A stretch of DNA of 64,000 bases from Elusimicrobiota bacterium (GTDB taxonomy: Bacteria > Elusimicrobiota > Elusimicrobia > UBA1565). Below are positions 8,825 to 17,197 of this stretch, piece by piece. Both the position numbers and the translations under genes were made by a program. The stretch lies in NCBI GenBank assembly GCA_016196755.1, contig JACPXC010000045.1, forward strand, positions 1 through 64,000, written 5' to 3'. The notes under the pieces were generated by a model that saw nothing but the letters and a program-made list of their open reading frames with translations, had not been told where the DNA came from and searched no databases. How positions within the stretch are numbered: the stretch's first letter is position 1; every line of letters starts with the position of its first letter.

Positions 8825-8838
8825 ATAGGCTACCCTAT
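8825..8838. promoter_or_regulatory. inverted repeat over the toxin start, possible autoregulatory operator
   Basis: ATAGG and CCTAT flank CTAC immediately before and over the ATG at 8837. A TTGACC lies just upstream (about 8808). Toxin-antitoxin operons are commonly repressed by their own antitoxin at such sites; the assignment here is by position only. Confidence 0.35.
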
Positions 8839-9157
8839 GCCAAGAGTAAGGGTTTATCGTCGGGCCGACGGCGGGGCGCCGTTCGTCGAGTGGTTTGAAG
8901 CCTTGAGGGATTTACGCGCTGTCTCGCGAATAGAAGTCCGAGTCAGGCGGGCGGGCTTGGGTGATTTCGGCGACCATCGGTTCTTAGGCGGAGGACTGTT
9001 GGAACTGAGGGTCGACAGTGGCCCCGGCTACCGAGTCTATGTCGGGGTCGGCGGGGCGGGATTGGTGCTTCTTCTGTGCGGCGGAGATAAGAGCACGCAG
9101 GAAATGGATATCAGCAGAGCGCGGGAGTTCTGGGACGACCACCGGAGGCGACAATGA
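8837..9157 (+). CDS. HigB/RelE-type toxin
   Basis: The 106-residue protein matches the phage-derived Gp49/HigB-like addiction toxins: a short beta-rich RelE fold with FVEWFEALRD near the start, then FLGGGLLELRVD and PGYRVYVG in the core. Such toxins usually cleave mRNA at the ribosome. It is followed, with a 4-base ATGA overlap, by its antitoxin; toxin first is the usual order for this subgroup. No Shine-Dalgarno is evident before the ATG. Confidence 0.85.
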   Translation: MPRVRVYRRADGGAPFVEWFEALRDLRAVSRIEVRVRRAGLGDFGDHRFLGGGLLELRVDSGPGYRVYVGVGGAGLVLLLCGGDKSTQEMDISRAREFWDDHRRRQ

Positions 9158-9456
9158 GACCCTATATCGATTTCGACAGGTATCTGCAGAAGCGGCTGAA
9201 GGATCCGAAGGAGGCGGCGGCGTATCTCAATGCAGCCCTAGAGGAGAACGACCCCGATTTTTTTCTTGTGGCCTACTATGACGTGGCGCGAGCTCACGGG
9301 ATGAAAGCCTTGGCCGATAAGGCCAGGCTGCATCGGGTCAGTCTGAAGAAGATGCTCTCGAAGGGCGGCAACCCCGAGTGGAAGAGTTTGTTCCGGGTGC
9401 TGGCTGCTTCCAAACTGCGGATCCGGGTGGAAGCGGTCGCGCCGGGCAGGCGGTAG
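9154..9456 (+). CDS. HigA-type antitoxin with XRE-like helix-turn-helix
   Basis: The 100-residue partner of the preceding toxin has the family pattern: EAAAYLNAALEENDPDFFL, then YYDVARAHGMKALADKARL with the helix-turn-helix, and SLKKMLSKGGNPEW with a DNA-contact helix. It should neutralise the toxin and repress the operon. The stop is followed by 193 bases containing a large palindrome. Confidence 0.86.
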   Translation: MRPYIDFDRYLQKRLKDPKEAAAYLNAALEENDPDFFLVAYYDVARAHGMKALADKARLHRVSLKKMLSKGGNPEWKSLFRVLAASKLRIRVEAVAPGRR

Positions 9457-9555
9457 GCTACAGGCGTAATCATGAGAGTAGTAAAGCGGATCGATGGATT
9501 GAAGTTCGCATTTGGCGGCGCTGCTCATAAGGGGTGGCTTCCCCCGATTTCTAAG

Positions 9556-9611
9556 TTGCGTTTTCATTCATCTCACCTCCAGCGCTGGAGGTGAGCTGAA
9601 TGGAAACGCAA
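9556..9611. repeat. 56-base near-perfect palindrome
   Basis: The two 28-base arms meet at 9583/9584 with no spacer. The core is CACCTCCAGC meeting GCTGGAGGTG. The outer arms are TTGCGTTT and AAACGCAA with TTCA/TGAA between. Only two pairs fail to match (T/C at the 13th base from the axis and T/G farther out). It sits between the toxin-antitoxin pair and the next gene. It could be a terminator, a recombination site or a mobile palindrome. Confidence 0.85.
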
Positions 9612-9649
9612 TTTGGCGCTGATTTCCGGTCGATCTAAAGGGTCCACGC

Positions 9650-10135
9650 ATGAGAAAAGGAAAACAGGCCAGGAAAGCGCTGGCGAACTTCAAGGAAACG
9701 TCTGCCGAGGACATGGCGGACCTTTTCGTGGTCCTCATGGTCGACGGTCAGCCGTTCGTCCGGAGCACCGACATGCTGCTCCGGGACACTTGGCGGGAGT
9801 TCTGGGACCAAGCCAGCGAATGGGCGTTCGTCGAGATCCAGTGGCATTGCGACGATAACAGTCTGGGCGGGGACGACAAGGCGCGCATCGTGAAGTCGAT
9901 CGTGCCCGACCTCTATCACATCGACCTAGATACGGCGGCGCTGACGCCGGTCGACGATTCCGTCTACGCGCGAGCGCGAGCCTGCCGGGAGAAGAGCGGA
10001 CGCCAGTTCGCGTTCCTGTCGCAGGGGATGGATCAGAAGCTCATAGCCGCCGGCCTTGCCCGCCGCATCGAGGAAGTCCACGGCCGGCGGCCCGAGAAGG
10101 GCTTCGTCTGGAACGCGCGGCCGAAGAAGGGCTAG
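9650..10135 (+). CDS. hypothetical cytosolic protein
   Basis: The 161-residue product begins with a basic MRKGKQARKAL and continues acidic, with no signal peptide or membrane segment. I recognise no family. An AAGGG sits about 8 bases before the ATG. It ends with a 4-base overlap with the convergent neighbour. Three Trp in a DTWREFWDQASEW stretch are its most distinctive feature. Confidence 0.6.
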   Translation: MRKGKQARKALANFKETSAEDMADLFVVLMVDGQPFVRSTDMLLRDTWREFWDQASEWAFVEIQWHCDDNSLGGDDKARIVKSIVPDLYHIDLDTAALTPVDDSVYARARACREKSGRQFAFLSQGMDQKLIAAGLARRIEEVHGRRPEKGFVWNARPKKG

Positions 10136-10845
10136 GGCGCCGGCACCAGCGCGTCCTCGGAGGAGGACGGCACGAACAGCCCCGGCATGAGCCCGAACGC
10201 GAAGCTCTTGTCGCCGCCGCCGGCCAGCCAGGCCCTGAGCGTCTCGGAGCGCATGAGCTCCCCGGGCATGTCGCCCTCGAACGCCACCGCCACGGCCGAG
10301 CGCGTGCAGCCCTCGTCGGCCGACGTGCGCGCCAGTTGGCCCGCCTTCTCGTCGCGGCAGTGGATGAGATAGTCGTAGAGGGTCGGGAAAGGCAGCGGGT
10401 TCCCGTCCCTTCCCCTTCGGAATGTTCCCTCGGGGAGCAGGCTGCGGCTGGCGCAGCGCGCGTCGATCGCCCAGCGTTCCCCCTCCCTTTCGGCGGTGAG
10501 GTCGGCGCGCTGGCGGGTGTCATCGGGACCCAACGGGACGATCTTCGAGAATCCCAGCGCGTCCAGGAAGCAGATGGTCCTTATCTCCGCCAACGCCCCG
10601 TCGGCGCGATAGCCGCGCAGGTCGTCGACGCCGAGCCCGGTCCGCAGGAGCAGTTCGTCGGGCGCCAGCCCCGTGGTCATCGCCGCCCCGTCGAAGAGCG
10701 CGCGCAGCGCTTCGGCCGTCCGTTCCGGCTCCGCCCGCCCCTTGGACAGCACCCACCCGTCGAGCCCCGCCAGTTCGCAGGCCTCGAGGTGGGCGACCAG
10801 GCGCGGCGGCAGGCCGGCCTCCTTCAGCGGCTCGGGAAGGCTCAA
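10132..10845 (-). CDS. hypothetical protein, possibly with a nuclease-like core
   Basis: The 237-residue product is soluble with no signal. The first 70 residues are helical and the middle reads LGFSKIVPLGP, RADLTAEREGERWAIDAR, loosely like the beta-strand pattern of restriction-endonuclease folds. The catalytic D-ExK set is not clearly present, so I do not assign a function. It starts 4 bases inside the end of the PorV-like gene and may be co-transcribed with it. Confidence 0.5.
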   Translation of the reverse strand: MSLPEPLKEAGLPPRLVAHLEACELAGLDGWVLSKGRAEPERTAEALRALFDGAAMTTGLAPDELLLRTGLGVDDLRGYRADGALAEIRTICFLDALGFSKIVPLGPDDTRQRADLTAEREGERWAIDARCASRSLLPEGTFRRGRDGNPLPFPTLYDYLIHCRDEKAGQLARTSADEGCTRSAVAVAFEGDMPGELMRSETLRAWLAGGGDKSFAFGLMPGLFVPSSSEDALVPAP

Positions 10846-11819
10846 AACTTGAAAGCGAGCGAGAAGCGGTGGGTGTGGCCGAGGTCGCCGAACGGCACCC
10901 AGGCGTAGTCGGCGCTCCAGCCCTTGATGACGCAGCCCGCGCCCAGCGAGAAGGCCGCCACGCCGTCCAAATCGCTCGGGGAGATGCGGCCGTCATAGCC
11001 CATGCGGACCGAGGCGGCGACCTCCTTCTCGAGCTGGGCGATGAACTCGGTGCCGAAGGACGGGTAATACGTGTTGTCGCGCGGGAAGGCCAGGTCGAGG
11101 CTCAGCAGCCAGTAGGAGAACGGGCGCAGGGTCTGGCCGACGCGGATGTCCATCGGAAGGGGGTCGTCCTGCTCGTGAAAGCGCAGGGTGCCGCCCATGT
11201 TGCGGGCCACCACCGCCGCGGTGTAGGGCATGCCGAGCAGCTCCAGGCGCAGGCGGGCGCCGGCGTCGACCGCCCCGGTCTTGGCGGCGGCGGTGATGCG
11301 CGAGTCGACGAACTTGAGGGCGACGCCCAGGTCGAGGATCTCGGTCACGGTCCCGCCCCAGCCGGCCATAAACGCCGCGTCGCGCGGGGTGAACTCCCCC
11401 CCGGTCTCAAAGCCCGTGTTGTCGACCTCCTTGATGCCGCCGGCGTTGAGGTAGAGGACGCCGACGGCCAGCGTCCCCAGGCCGCTCGGGCGCAGGAAGC
11501 GGCGGCGCGGCTTGATGATGGAGGTGACGGGGTGGGCGTAGGACGCGAAGCTGACCATGACGTCCTGATAGAGGAGGCCCTGCGTGGCCGCACCCTGCCG
11601 CTGGGTGAGCTGGGAGAGGCCGGCGGGGTTGTAGTAGATCGCCGAGGCATCCTCGGACGCGGCGGTCATCGCGTTGCCCATCGAGGCGCCGCGGGCGTCT
11701 CCCCCGAGCTTGAGGAACTCGCCGCCCGAGGTGCCGGCGTAGTCGTTGTTGAACGCGGCCCCCGCCGGCCCCGGGAGGAGGGCCGCGGCGAGCAGGAGCG
11801 GGAGAGCGGCGTTGCTCAT
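10842..11819 (-). CDS. PorV/UPF0164-like outer-membrane beta-barrel
   Basis: The 325-residue protein has a signal peptide (MSNAALPLLLAAALLPGPAGA), then the family hallmark near residue 35: GEFLKLGGDARGASMGNA followed by AIYYNPAGL. The rest is amphipathic beta-strand, ending SLAFKF with the terminal aromatic of outer-membrane proteins. PorV proteins in Bacteroidota shuttle type IX secretion cargo; the relatives in other phyla are less understood. Its ATG overlaps the stop of the giant FlgD-tailed protein, so they form a pair. A longer open frame upstream is only shadow. Confidence 0.8.
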   Translation of the reverse strand: MSNAALPLLLAAALLPGPAGAAFNNDYAGTSGGEFLKLGGDARGASMGNAMTAASEDASAIYYNPAGLSQLTQRQGAATQGLLYQDVMVSFASYAHPVTSIIKPRRRFLRPSGLGTLAVGVLYLNAGGIKEVDNTGFETGGEFTPRDAAFMAGWGGTVTEILDLGVALKFVDSRITAAAKTGAVDAGARLRLELLGMPYTAAVVARNMGGTLRFHEQDDPLPMDIRVGQTLRPFSYWLLSLDLAFPRDNTYYPSFGTEFIAQLEKEVAASVRMGYDGRISPSDLDGVAAFSLGAGCVIKGWSADYAWVPFGDLGHTHRFSLAFKF

Positions 11820-14800
11820 CTTTCGATCGCGAACTTGACGACGGTCTGCGAGCCGTCGTCTCCCCGGACCAAGGCGAAGTACACCCCGCTGGCGGTGCGC
11901 AGGCCGGCGTGGTTGAGGCCGTTCCAGATGAGCGTGCCGGCGTTGGAGGCCCCGAAGCCTATGTCCCGGACGAGCTCGCCCGAGAGCGTGAAGATTCGCA
12001 CCGAACCCGAGGACGGCAGGTTGTCGATGGCGAGGCCGGTATGCCCGGCGAAGGCCACCGAGTCGAACTTGCCGCCGCTGCCGGGCCGCCAGGGCCGCGG
12101 GTAGACGCGCACCTGGTCGGTGTTGGGTTTGATGCCCGTCGGGCCGAACAGCGCGAAGATCGAGAAGTGGCTGGTCAGGCCCAGCACGCGCCGGTTGGCG
12201 GTGTCGACGCTGGAGGGCAGGGCCTCCCAGCGCGTGACGGCGGGGTTGAGGGTGTAGACCTTGAGGTTCTGCGCCGGGATCGGCGGGAAGGTCCCGTCGA
12301 CTAGGCCGTTGCTGTCGGCGTCGGGGTAGGGGATGGCCAGCGTGACCGTCGAGCCCAGGTTGCCGGTGAAGATGTTCCCGCTGACGGTAGCGACGATCTC
12401 GAAGATGCTGCCGGGGACCAGGGTCTGGCCGGTGGGCGGCGAGGCGATGCCGTCGGAGAGGATCTGCGGTGAGATCTCGATGGGCACGGTCAGAGGCGAG
12501 GAGGAGATCAGGATGACTCCGGCGCCGCCCAAGGCGTTGGGCGGTATGGTGATGCGCAGGCCGTCGTTGGGGGAGGGCGGCGTCACGATGGACGGCCGCG
12601 CGGAGGCGTAGTCGCCGCCGATCTGGGCGGCGGTGACGGCGGCGGTCTCGATGTGGACCTCGTCGATGTCGCCGCGAAACGACCGGTCGAAGCTCGTCGT
12701 GCCCGAGCGCCGGCTGCCCACCGAGAGGCTGCCGGCGGTGGCGCGCCGGGTAGTCGGGGCCGAGGTCATGGTGTTCGAGAGGTTGCCGTCCACATACATC
12801 GAGAGGCTGGGGGCGCCCCCCGACTTGTAGACGCCCGCCACATGGACCCATTCCCCGGCCCGCAGCGACTGGGTCGAGAACACCGTAAAGAGCGTCCCGG
12901 CCGCGCTGCGCACGCCGAAGCGCCAGCGGCTGTTGGAGGAGACGTCGAGGATGAAAGTCTCGTCGGTGCCGGAGCCCTTGACCACCACTCCCGCGTCCTG
13001 GACCTGGTTGACGGCCGTGGGGTTGAGCCACGCCTGGACCGTGACGTCGCCGGTCCCGACCAGCGAGGCGGCGTGCGGGACGGTCATGACGCCGTCCGAG
13101 ATGCCGGGGAAGCGCCCGGCGTTGCCGAGCCCGGCCTGACCGGGCACGAAGGTCGGCGTCGAGCCGCCGATGACCCCGCTCATCGTCCCGTGGTTGAGGA
13201 ACTGCGTGGCGTCGGCCGCCCGCGTGCCGCCCGACTCGTCGAAGTGATAGACCGCCACGGTCTGAGACCGGAAGGCGTAAGGGGTCGGCGGCGTCGGGGT
13301 CGACGAGACGGAGGCGAACTGGTCCGTGGTGAAGGACACGACGGTATCGAAGGCGCTGCCCGAGCCGCTGAAGCCCGAGGCTCTGACCCGCGCGAAGTAG
13401 CCGGTGCTGGTCAGCAGGCCGCCGACCGAGGTTTCCGTGCTGGTGACGCTGACCGCCACCGAGAGCGACGAGAAGTCGGCGCGCGTCGAGACCTGGACCT
13501 GGTAGGAGGTGTTGGCGGGATTTCCGTTGGCGTTCCAGACCGTCCGGATGGTGGCGGTCGCCACGTTCGTCACCTGGGTGCCCGTGGGCGGACGGGGGTC
13601 GGTGAAGAGCGTGACCACCGGGCCGAAGGTGCCGGAGCCCGAGGCGTTGTTGGCGCGCAGGCGCGCGCCGAAGAGGGCGTTGGGGTTCAGGTTCGTCACC
13701 GTGTGGTTGAGGCCCGCGGTGACCGCGAGGTTGGTGCCGGTGTCGCTCTCCAGCGTATAGCTCGTGGCGGTCGGCACGGCGGTCCAGGTCCAGAGGATCG
13801 AGGAGGAGCCGGCGGCGGCGCCGACCAGGGACCCCGGCGGCGAGGGCAGGGTGGTGAAGGTGCCGGTCAGAAACCCCGTCAGGTTCGTGCCCGGCGTGGC
13901 CGCGTCGCCGGCGCGCCCGTTGATCGCCCGGACCCGCACGTCGTAGGTGGTCTGCGGCGAGAGGGCCAGGAGGCCGGTCGTCACCCCGGTCAGGTTGCTG
14001 GAAAAAGAGGCGGGCGAGGATACGGTGTTGACGAAGTTGTCGGGCGAGATGCTGACCTCAAAGCGCGTGTAGTTCGGGTTGGTCGAGGCCCAGGACAGCA
14101 CGGCGCTCCCGGTCGAGATCGATGTGATCAGCAGCCCGGTGGGGGCCTCGGCCAGGGTATAGGCGCTGGCCGAGGGCGTCAGCGGGCTCTCGCCGAAGTC
14201 GTCGACGGCGCTGACCCGGACGCCGAAGATGGTGTTGATCCCTACCGCGGGCCTGGAGTAGCTGGCCACGGGCTGGGAGGTCACGACCACCGCGTTGGTG
14301 GCGGCGTTGTAGACCCGGAAATGCCCGGCCGAGCCGCTCAGGCGGCAGAGCCGGGTGCCGCGGTTCCAGGTCCAGTCGAGCTGGGTGGCGGAGGCCGGCG
14401 CGGCCGCCAGGAGCGACGGAGCGTCGGGGACGGACTCGATCACGGTCATGGGTGTGGTCGTCTTGCGGGTGTTGCCGACCTTGTCCTGGAAGCTGAAGGA
14501 CACGGTGTTCGCGGCCCCCGCCTTGAGGGCGATGGGCCCGACGTTGATCGTCGAGATGACGGTGTCGCCGTCGGCGAAGGTGGGCGGCGTGTAGTGGGTG
14601 GCGGGGACGAGCTGGGTGCGCGTGAAGGGCACGGAGGCCGTGGAGGTGGTGCGGTGCGAGAAGACCCCCGAATAGATGTCCCCGTCCACCTCGTCGTCGC
14701 TGAGCGCCGTGTTGTAGACCCGCACCTCGTCGATCGCGCCGTTGAAGACCGCGGTCGAGGACTTCCGGCGCCCGACCACGAACGGGTAGGAAGTCTGCAG

Positions 14801-15598
14801 GGGGTCCAGGCCGGTGAAGGTCTGGGTGGCGACGAGGACATGGTTGTGGAAGAGCTTGGCCACCGAGCCGTTGAAGGTCAGGGTGACGAGCTGCCACTCG
14901 TTGACCTTGACGAAGCCGCCCGTGGAGGCGATGACGTGGTTGACCCCGAAGGTGTCGACCAGGTTCGCGAAGAGCTCGCCGTTGTTGCCCGGCACGCCGT
15001 GCCACAGGTGCGGGCCGGAGTTGAAGGCGTTGCCGTACTCGAGGATGGGCGCCTGGGTCAGGTTGGCCGGGAAGATCCAGGCCTGGAGGGTCAATTGGCT
15101 GGTCGTGCTGTTGAGCGAGGCGTCCGCGTTGATCGTGATGTCGTCGCCGCTGGCGGTCCCCTGCCAGTTGAAGCAGCGGTCGCCGGCCAGGCCGGTATGG
15201 CAGGGCGTGACGACGTTGTCGTTGAGCAGGTCGCTGACGGTGATGGTGTGGGCTAAGGTCGTCGAGCTGGCCGTGGTCGTCGCTCCGGCGCCGACGGCGG
15301 CGTCGTCTAGGTGCAGGTGCAAAAGCAGGCTCGACGGGGCGGCCCCTCCGCCGATGTGCTGGGTCCTCCCGACCCGGAGTCCCATGCCGGGGTTGGGGTT
15401 GGTCGCGTTGTCCTGGTCGCGGACGGCGATCCTAAACGACGCTACGCCCGTCGACGTGATGGCCGAGTTGGTCTGGAAGTTCCCCTCGCAGTCGGTCACC
15501 GCGAAGTTCGAGAACGTCGGGGGGATGGCGTCCGCGGCGGCGGCGGGGGCCGCTAGGCCGGAAAGCAGGAGCCAAGGCAGGACGAGGGCCGCCCTCAT
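11816..15598 (-). CDS. giant secreted LamG / fibronectin III protein with FlgD-like C-terminus
   Basis: The 1260-residue product has a signal peptide ending in AAAADA. It then has a LamG/concanavalin-like domain (about 130-305), around four fibronectin type III repeats (about 390-766), a second LamG domain (about 783-993), a beta-sandwich region with IPPNALGGAG (about 1000-1165) and a C-terminal FlgD-Ig-like module. That module contains VRIFTLSGELVRD and ASGVYFALVRGDDG and ends VVKFAIER. Such C-termini resemble type IX sorting domains. I chose the ATG at 15598 over 15640 because the signal peptide starts there and TATACT lies just upstream. Probably a surface adhesin or glycan binder. Confidence 0.8.
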   Translation of the reverse strand: MRAALVLPWLLLSGLAAPAAAADAIPPTFSNFAVTDCEGNFQTNSAITSTGVASFRIAVRDQDNATNPNPGMGLRVGRTQHIGGGAAPSSLLLHLHLDDAAVGAGATTTASSTTLAHTITVSDLLNDNVVTPCHTGLAGDRCFNWQGTASGDDITINADASLNSTTSQLTLQAWIFPANLTQAPILEYGNAFNSGPHLWHGVPGNNGELFANLVDTFGVNHVIASTGGFVKVNEWQLVTLTFNGSVAKLFHNHVLVATQTFTGLDPLQTSYPFVVGRRKSSTAVFNGAIDEVRVYNTALSDDEVDGDIYSGVFSHRTTSTASVPFTRTQLVPATHYTPPTFADGDTVISTINVGPIALKAGAANTVSFSFQDKVGNTRKTTTPMTVIESVPDAPSLLAAAPASATQLDWTWNRGTRLCRLSGSAGHFRVYNAATNAVVVTSQPVASYSRPAVGINTIFGVRVSAVDDFGESPLTPSASAYTLAEAPTGLLITSISTGSAVLSWASTNPNYTRFEVSISPDNFVNTVSSPASFSSNLTGVTTGLLALSPQTTYDVRVRAINGRAGDAATPGTNLTGFLTGTFTTLPSPPGSLVGAAAGSSSILWTWTAVPTATSYTLESDTGTNLAVTAGLNHTVTNLNPNALFGARLRANNASGSGTFGPVVTLFTDPRPPTGTQVTNVATATIRTVWNANGNPANTSYQVQVSTRADFSSLSVAVSVTSTETSVGGLLTSTGYFARVRASGFSGSGSAFDTVVSFTTDQFASVSSTPTPPTPYAFRSQTVAVYHFDESGGTRAADATQFLNHGTMSGVIGGSTPTFVPGQAGLGNAGRFPGISDGVMTVPHAASLVGTGDVTVQAWLNPTAVNQVQDAGVVVKGSGTDETFILDVSSNSRWRFGVRSAAGTLFTVFSTQSLRAGEWVHVAGVYKSGGAPSLSMYVDGNLSNTMTSAPTTRRATAGSLSVGSRRSGTTSFDRSFRGDIDEVHIETAAVTAAQIGGDYASARPSIVTPPSPNDGLRITIPPNALGGAGVILISSSPLTVPIEISPQILSDGIASPPTGQTLVPGSIFEIVATVSGNIFTGNLGSTVTLAIPYPDADSNGLVDGTFPPIPAQNLKVYTLNPAVTRWEALPSSVDTANRRVLGLTSHFSIFALFGPTGIKPNTDQVRVYPRPWRPGSGGKFDSVAFAGHTGLAIDNLPSSGSVRIFTLSGELVRDIGFGASNAGTLIWNGLNHAGLRTASGVYFALVRGDDGSQTVVKFAIER

Positions 15599-15611
15599 AA
15601 GGTTATGGGGC

Positions 15612-15617
15612 AGTATA
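15612..15617 (-). promoter_or_regulatory. candidate -10 element TATACT for the giant secreted protein
   Basis: TATACT is 13 bases before the ATG at 15598 on the minus strand. No convincing -35 is seen. It argues for that start over the one at 15640, which lies upstream of the box. Confidence 0.4.
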
Positions 15618-15650
15618 GCGGGGCGACGGGCCGAATCCATTGCGGCGTTG

Positions 15651-17138
15651 TTAACGGGAGCGGAGCCAGGCCAGGGCCTCGGTTCGGGACGTGACCGCCC
15701 CCTCCGCCTGGGCCTCGGTCAAGGCGCGCAGGACCTCGCCCACCTCCGGGCCGGGCTTGAGCTTGAGGGCCTTCATCACGGCGTTGCCGTCGAGGAGCGG
15801 GGTGGGGCGGGTCCGGGCCGGCGAACGGAACCAGCGCGAGAGCAAGAGGCCGACCACGCGCAGGTGGTGGAGGGTCTTGCCGGCGTCGCCGCGCGCCCAG
15901 CGCGGCAGGGGCGTTCCCGGCTCCGCGGCGGCGGCCTCGAGGCCGCGCTCGACCGACTTGGGCTCGAGATAGCTGGCGTGGTCGGCCCAGCAGACCAGCA
16001 GCTGGGTCACGCCCCGCTCGCCGAGGTCGCGGAAGAAGCGGTAGACGGCCTTGTCGGTGATGGGGCCGCCGGCCGCCAGGTGTCCGGGCCGCAGGTGGTG
16101 GCGGACCCAGGCTTCCACCGAGTCCTGCTCGTCGCGCGAGAAGCGCAGGCGGGCCAGGGCCGCCCGCGCGCGCCCGGCGCCGACCTCGTCATGGCCGAAG
16201 AAGCGCAGGCGGCCGCCGACGCGCTTGGCGCACTCGGGCTTGGACACGTCGTGGAGCAGGGCGCCGAGGCGCAGGAGCTCCGAGCGTCCGCCGCCCGCCT
16301 CGAGAACTGCGCCGATCTCGGCATGGTGGTCGGGGAACACGGTGCCAAGCGAGGCGAGCAGGAAGTCGACGCGTTCCACGGTCCGGAGCGAGTGCTCCAT
16401 GACCCCCCCCGGCCCATAGTAGGAGCGCGCGCAGGCGCGCGCCGGCTCCAGCTCCGGGAAGACCTCGGTGAGGATACGGGCCTCGTCGAGGCGTCTGAGC
16501 CAGACGGCGCTGTCGGGGGCGGCCAGAAGGGACATGAGCTCGGCGCGGACGCGCTCGCCGGCGGGGCGCCGGATGAGGGCGCGGTGGCGCTTGGCCCAAG
16601 CCAGGGTGCGGGTCTCGGGTGCCAGTCCGGTGCGCGCTCCCAGCCGGAACAGGCGCAGGATGCGCAGGGGGTCCTCGGGGAATACCTTCTCGGCGGTGGC
16701 GCGCAGGAGGCCCGCGCGCGCGTCGGCCAGGCCGCCTAAGGGGTCGAGCAGGGCGGCCGCGCCGGCCAGGGGCAGGGCCATGGCGTTGACGGTGAAGTCG
16801 CGCCGCGCGAGGTCGGCGGCGATGCTCCCGCCCTGGACGCGCGCCACGTCGACCTGGGCCGCCGGACGTCCGGGGGCGGCCTTGAGGCTCAGGCGGTGGA
16901 TGTCGAGCCCGGCGTCGAGCGGGAACGCCGAGGCGCCGCCCAGCCGGCGGGCGAGGCGGCGGGCGTAGGGCCCGGCGGGGCCGCTGACGGCCAGGTCGAG
17001 GTCGACCAACGGACCGCGCGCGCCGAGCGCGGCGTCGCGGAGGAGCCCGCCGACCAGCCAGCCCTCCTCCCCGGGCGCCAGCGCGGCCCGGGCCGCCGCA
17101 AGAAGCGGGTCACGGCGGAGGGCCTCGAGGCCGCTCAT
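15651..17138 (-). CDS. tRNA nucleotidyltransferase / poly(A) polymerase family with HD domain
   Basis: The 495-residue protein begins with a class II nucleotidyltransferase head: GWLVGGLLRDAALG and the catalytic DLDLAV acids near residue 45, then RRDFTVNAMAL and the GGLADARAGLLRAT turn. The C-terminal half has an HD phosphohydrolase-type site, LLHDVSKPECAK near residue 297. It is expected to add or repair the CCA end of tRNA; strict CCA versus poly(A) or A-adding activity cannot be told by eye. It lies downstream of a dispersed repeat copy and 52 bases before the giant secreted protein. Confidence 0.88.
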   Translation of the reverse strand: MSGLEALRRDPLLAAARAALAPGEEGWLVGGLLRDAALGARGPLVDLDLAVSGPAGPYARRLARRLGGASAFPLDAGLDIHRLSLKAAPGRPAAQVDVARVQGGSIAADLARRDFTVNAMALPLAGAAALLDPLGGLADARAGLLRATAEKVFPEDPLRILRLFRLGARTGLAPETRTLAWAKRHRALIRRPAGERVRAELMSLLAAPDSAVWLRRLDEARILTEVFPELEPARACARSYYGPGGVMEHSLRTVERVDFLLASLGTVFPDHHAEIGAVLEAGGGRSELLRLGALLHDVSKPECAKRVGGRLRFFGHDEVGAGRARAALARLRFSRDEQDSVEAWVRHHLRPGHLAAGGPITDKAVYRFFRDLGERGVTQLLVCWADHASYLEPKSVERGLEAAAAEPGTPLPRWARGDAGKTLHHLRVVGLLLSRWFRSPARTRPTPLLDGNAVMKALKLKPGPEVGEVLRALTEAQAEGAVTSRTEALAWLRSR

Positions 17139-17147
17139 GACGGTGAG

Positions 17148-17197
17148 CGACCGAGCGCTATCGCGAGGAAGTGGCGCATCCGAGGTTATGGGCGCGC
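17148..17197 (+). repeat. dispersed repeat, intergenic copy
   Basis: This copy carries CGACCGAGCGC followed by TATCGCGAGGAAGTG and ends TCCGAGGTTATGGGCGCG. It aligns without gaps to the copies at 33387 and 61373, with a few substitutions. It fills the gap between the ligase and CCA-enzyme genes, and its TTA supplies the ligase stop codon on the minus strand. Confidence 0.85.

Noticed and set aside
9472-9594. 40-codon frame starting MRVVKRIDG after the antitoxin
   Set aside because: It has no Shine-Dalgarno and ends inside the 56-base palindrome. It may be chance, though a degraded third gene cannot be excluded.
10132-10845. restriction-endonuclease assignment for the 237-residue protein
   Set aside because: The strand pattern is only loosely similar. 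The D-ExK set is not clear, and no methyltransferase is nearby.
12653-15256. long plus-strand open frame opposite the giant secreted protein
   Set aside because: It is a shadow of the LamG/FN3 gene, with Arg/Gly/Val-rich low-complexity content.
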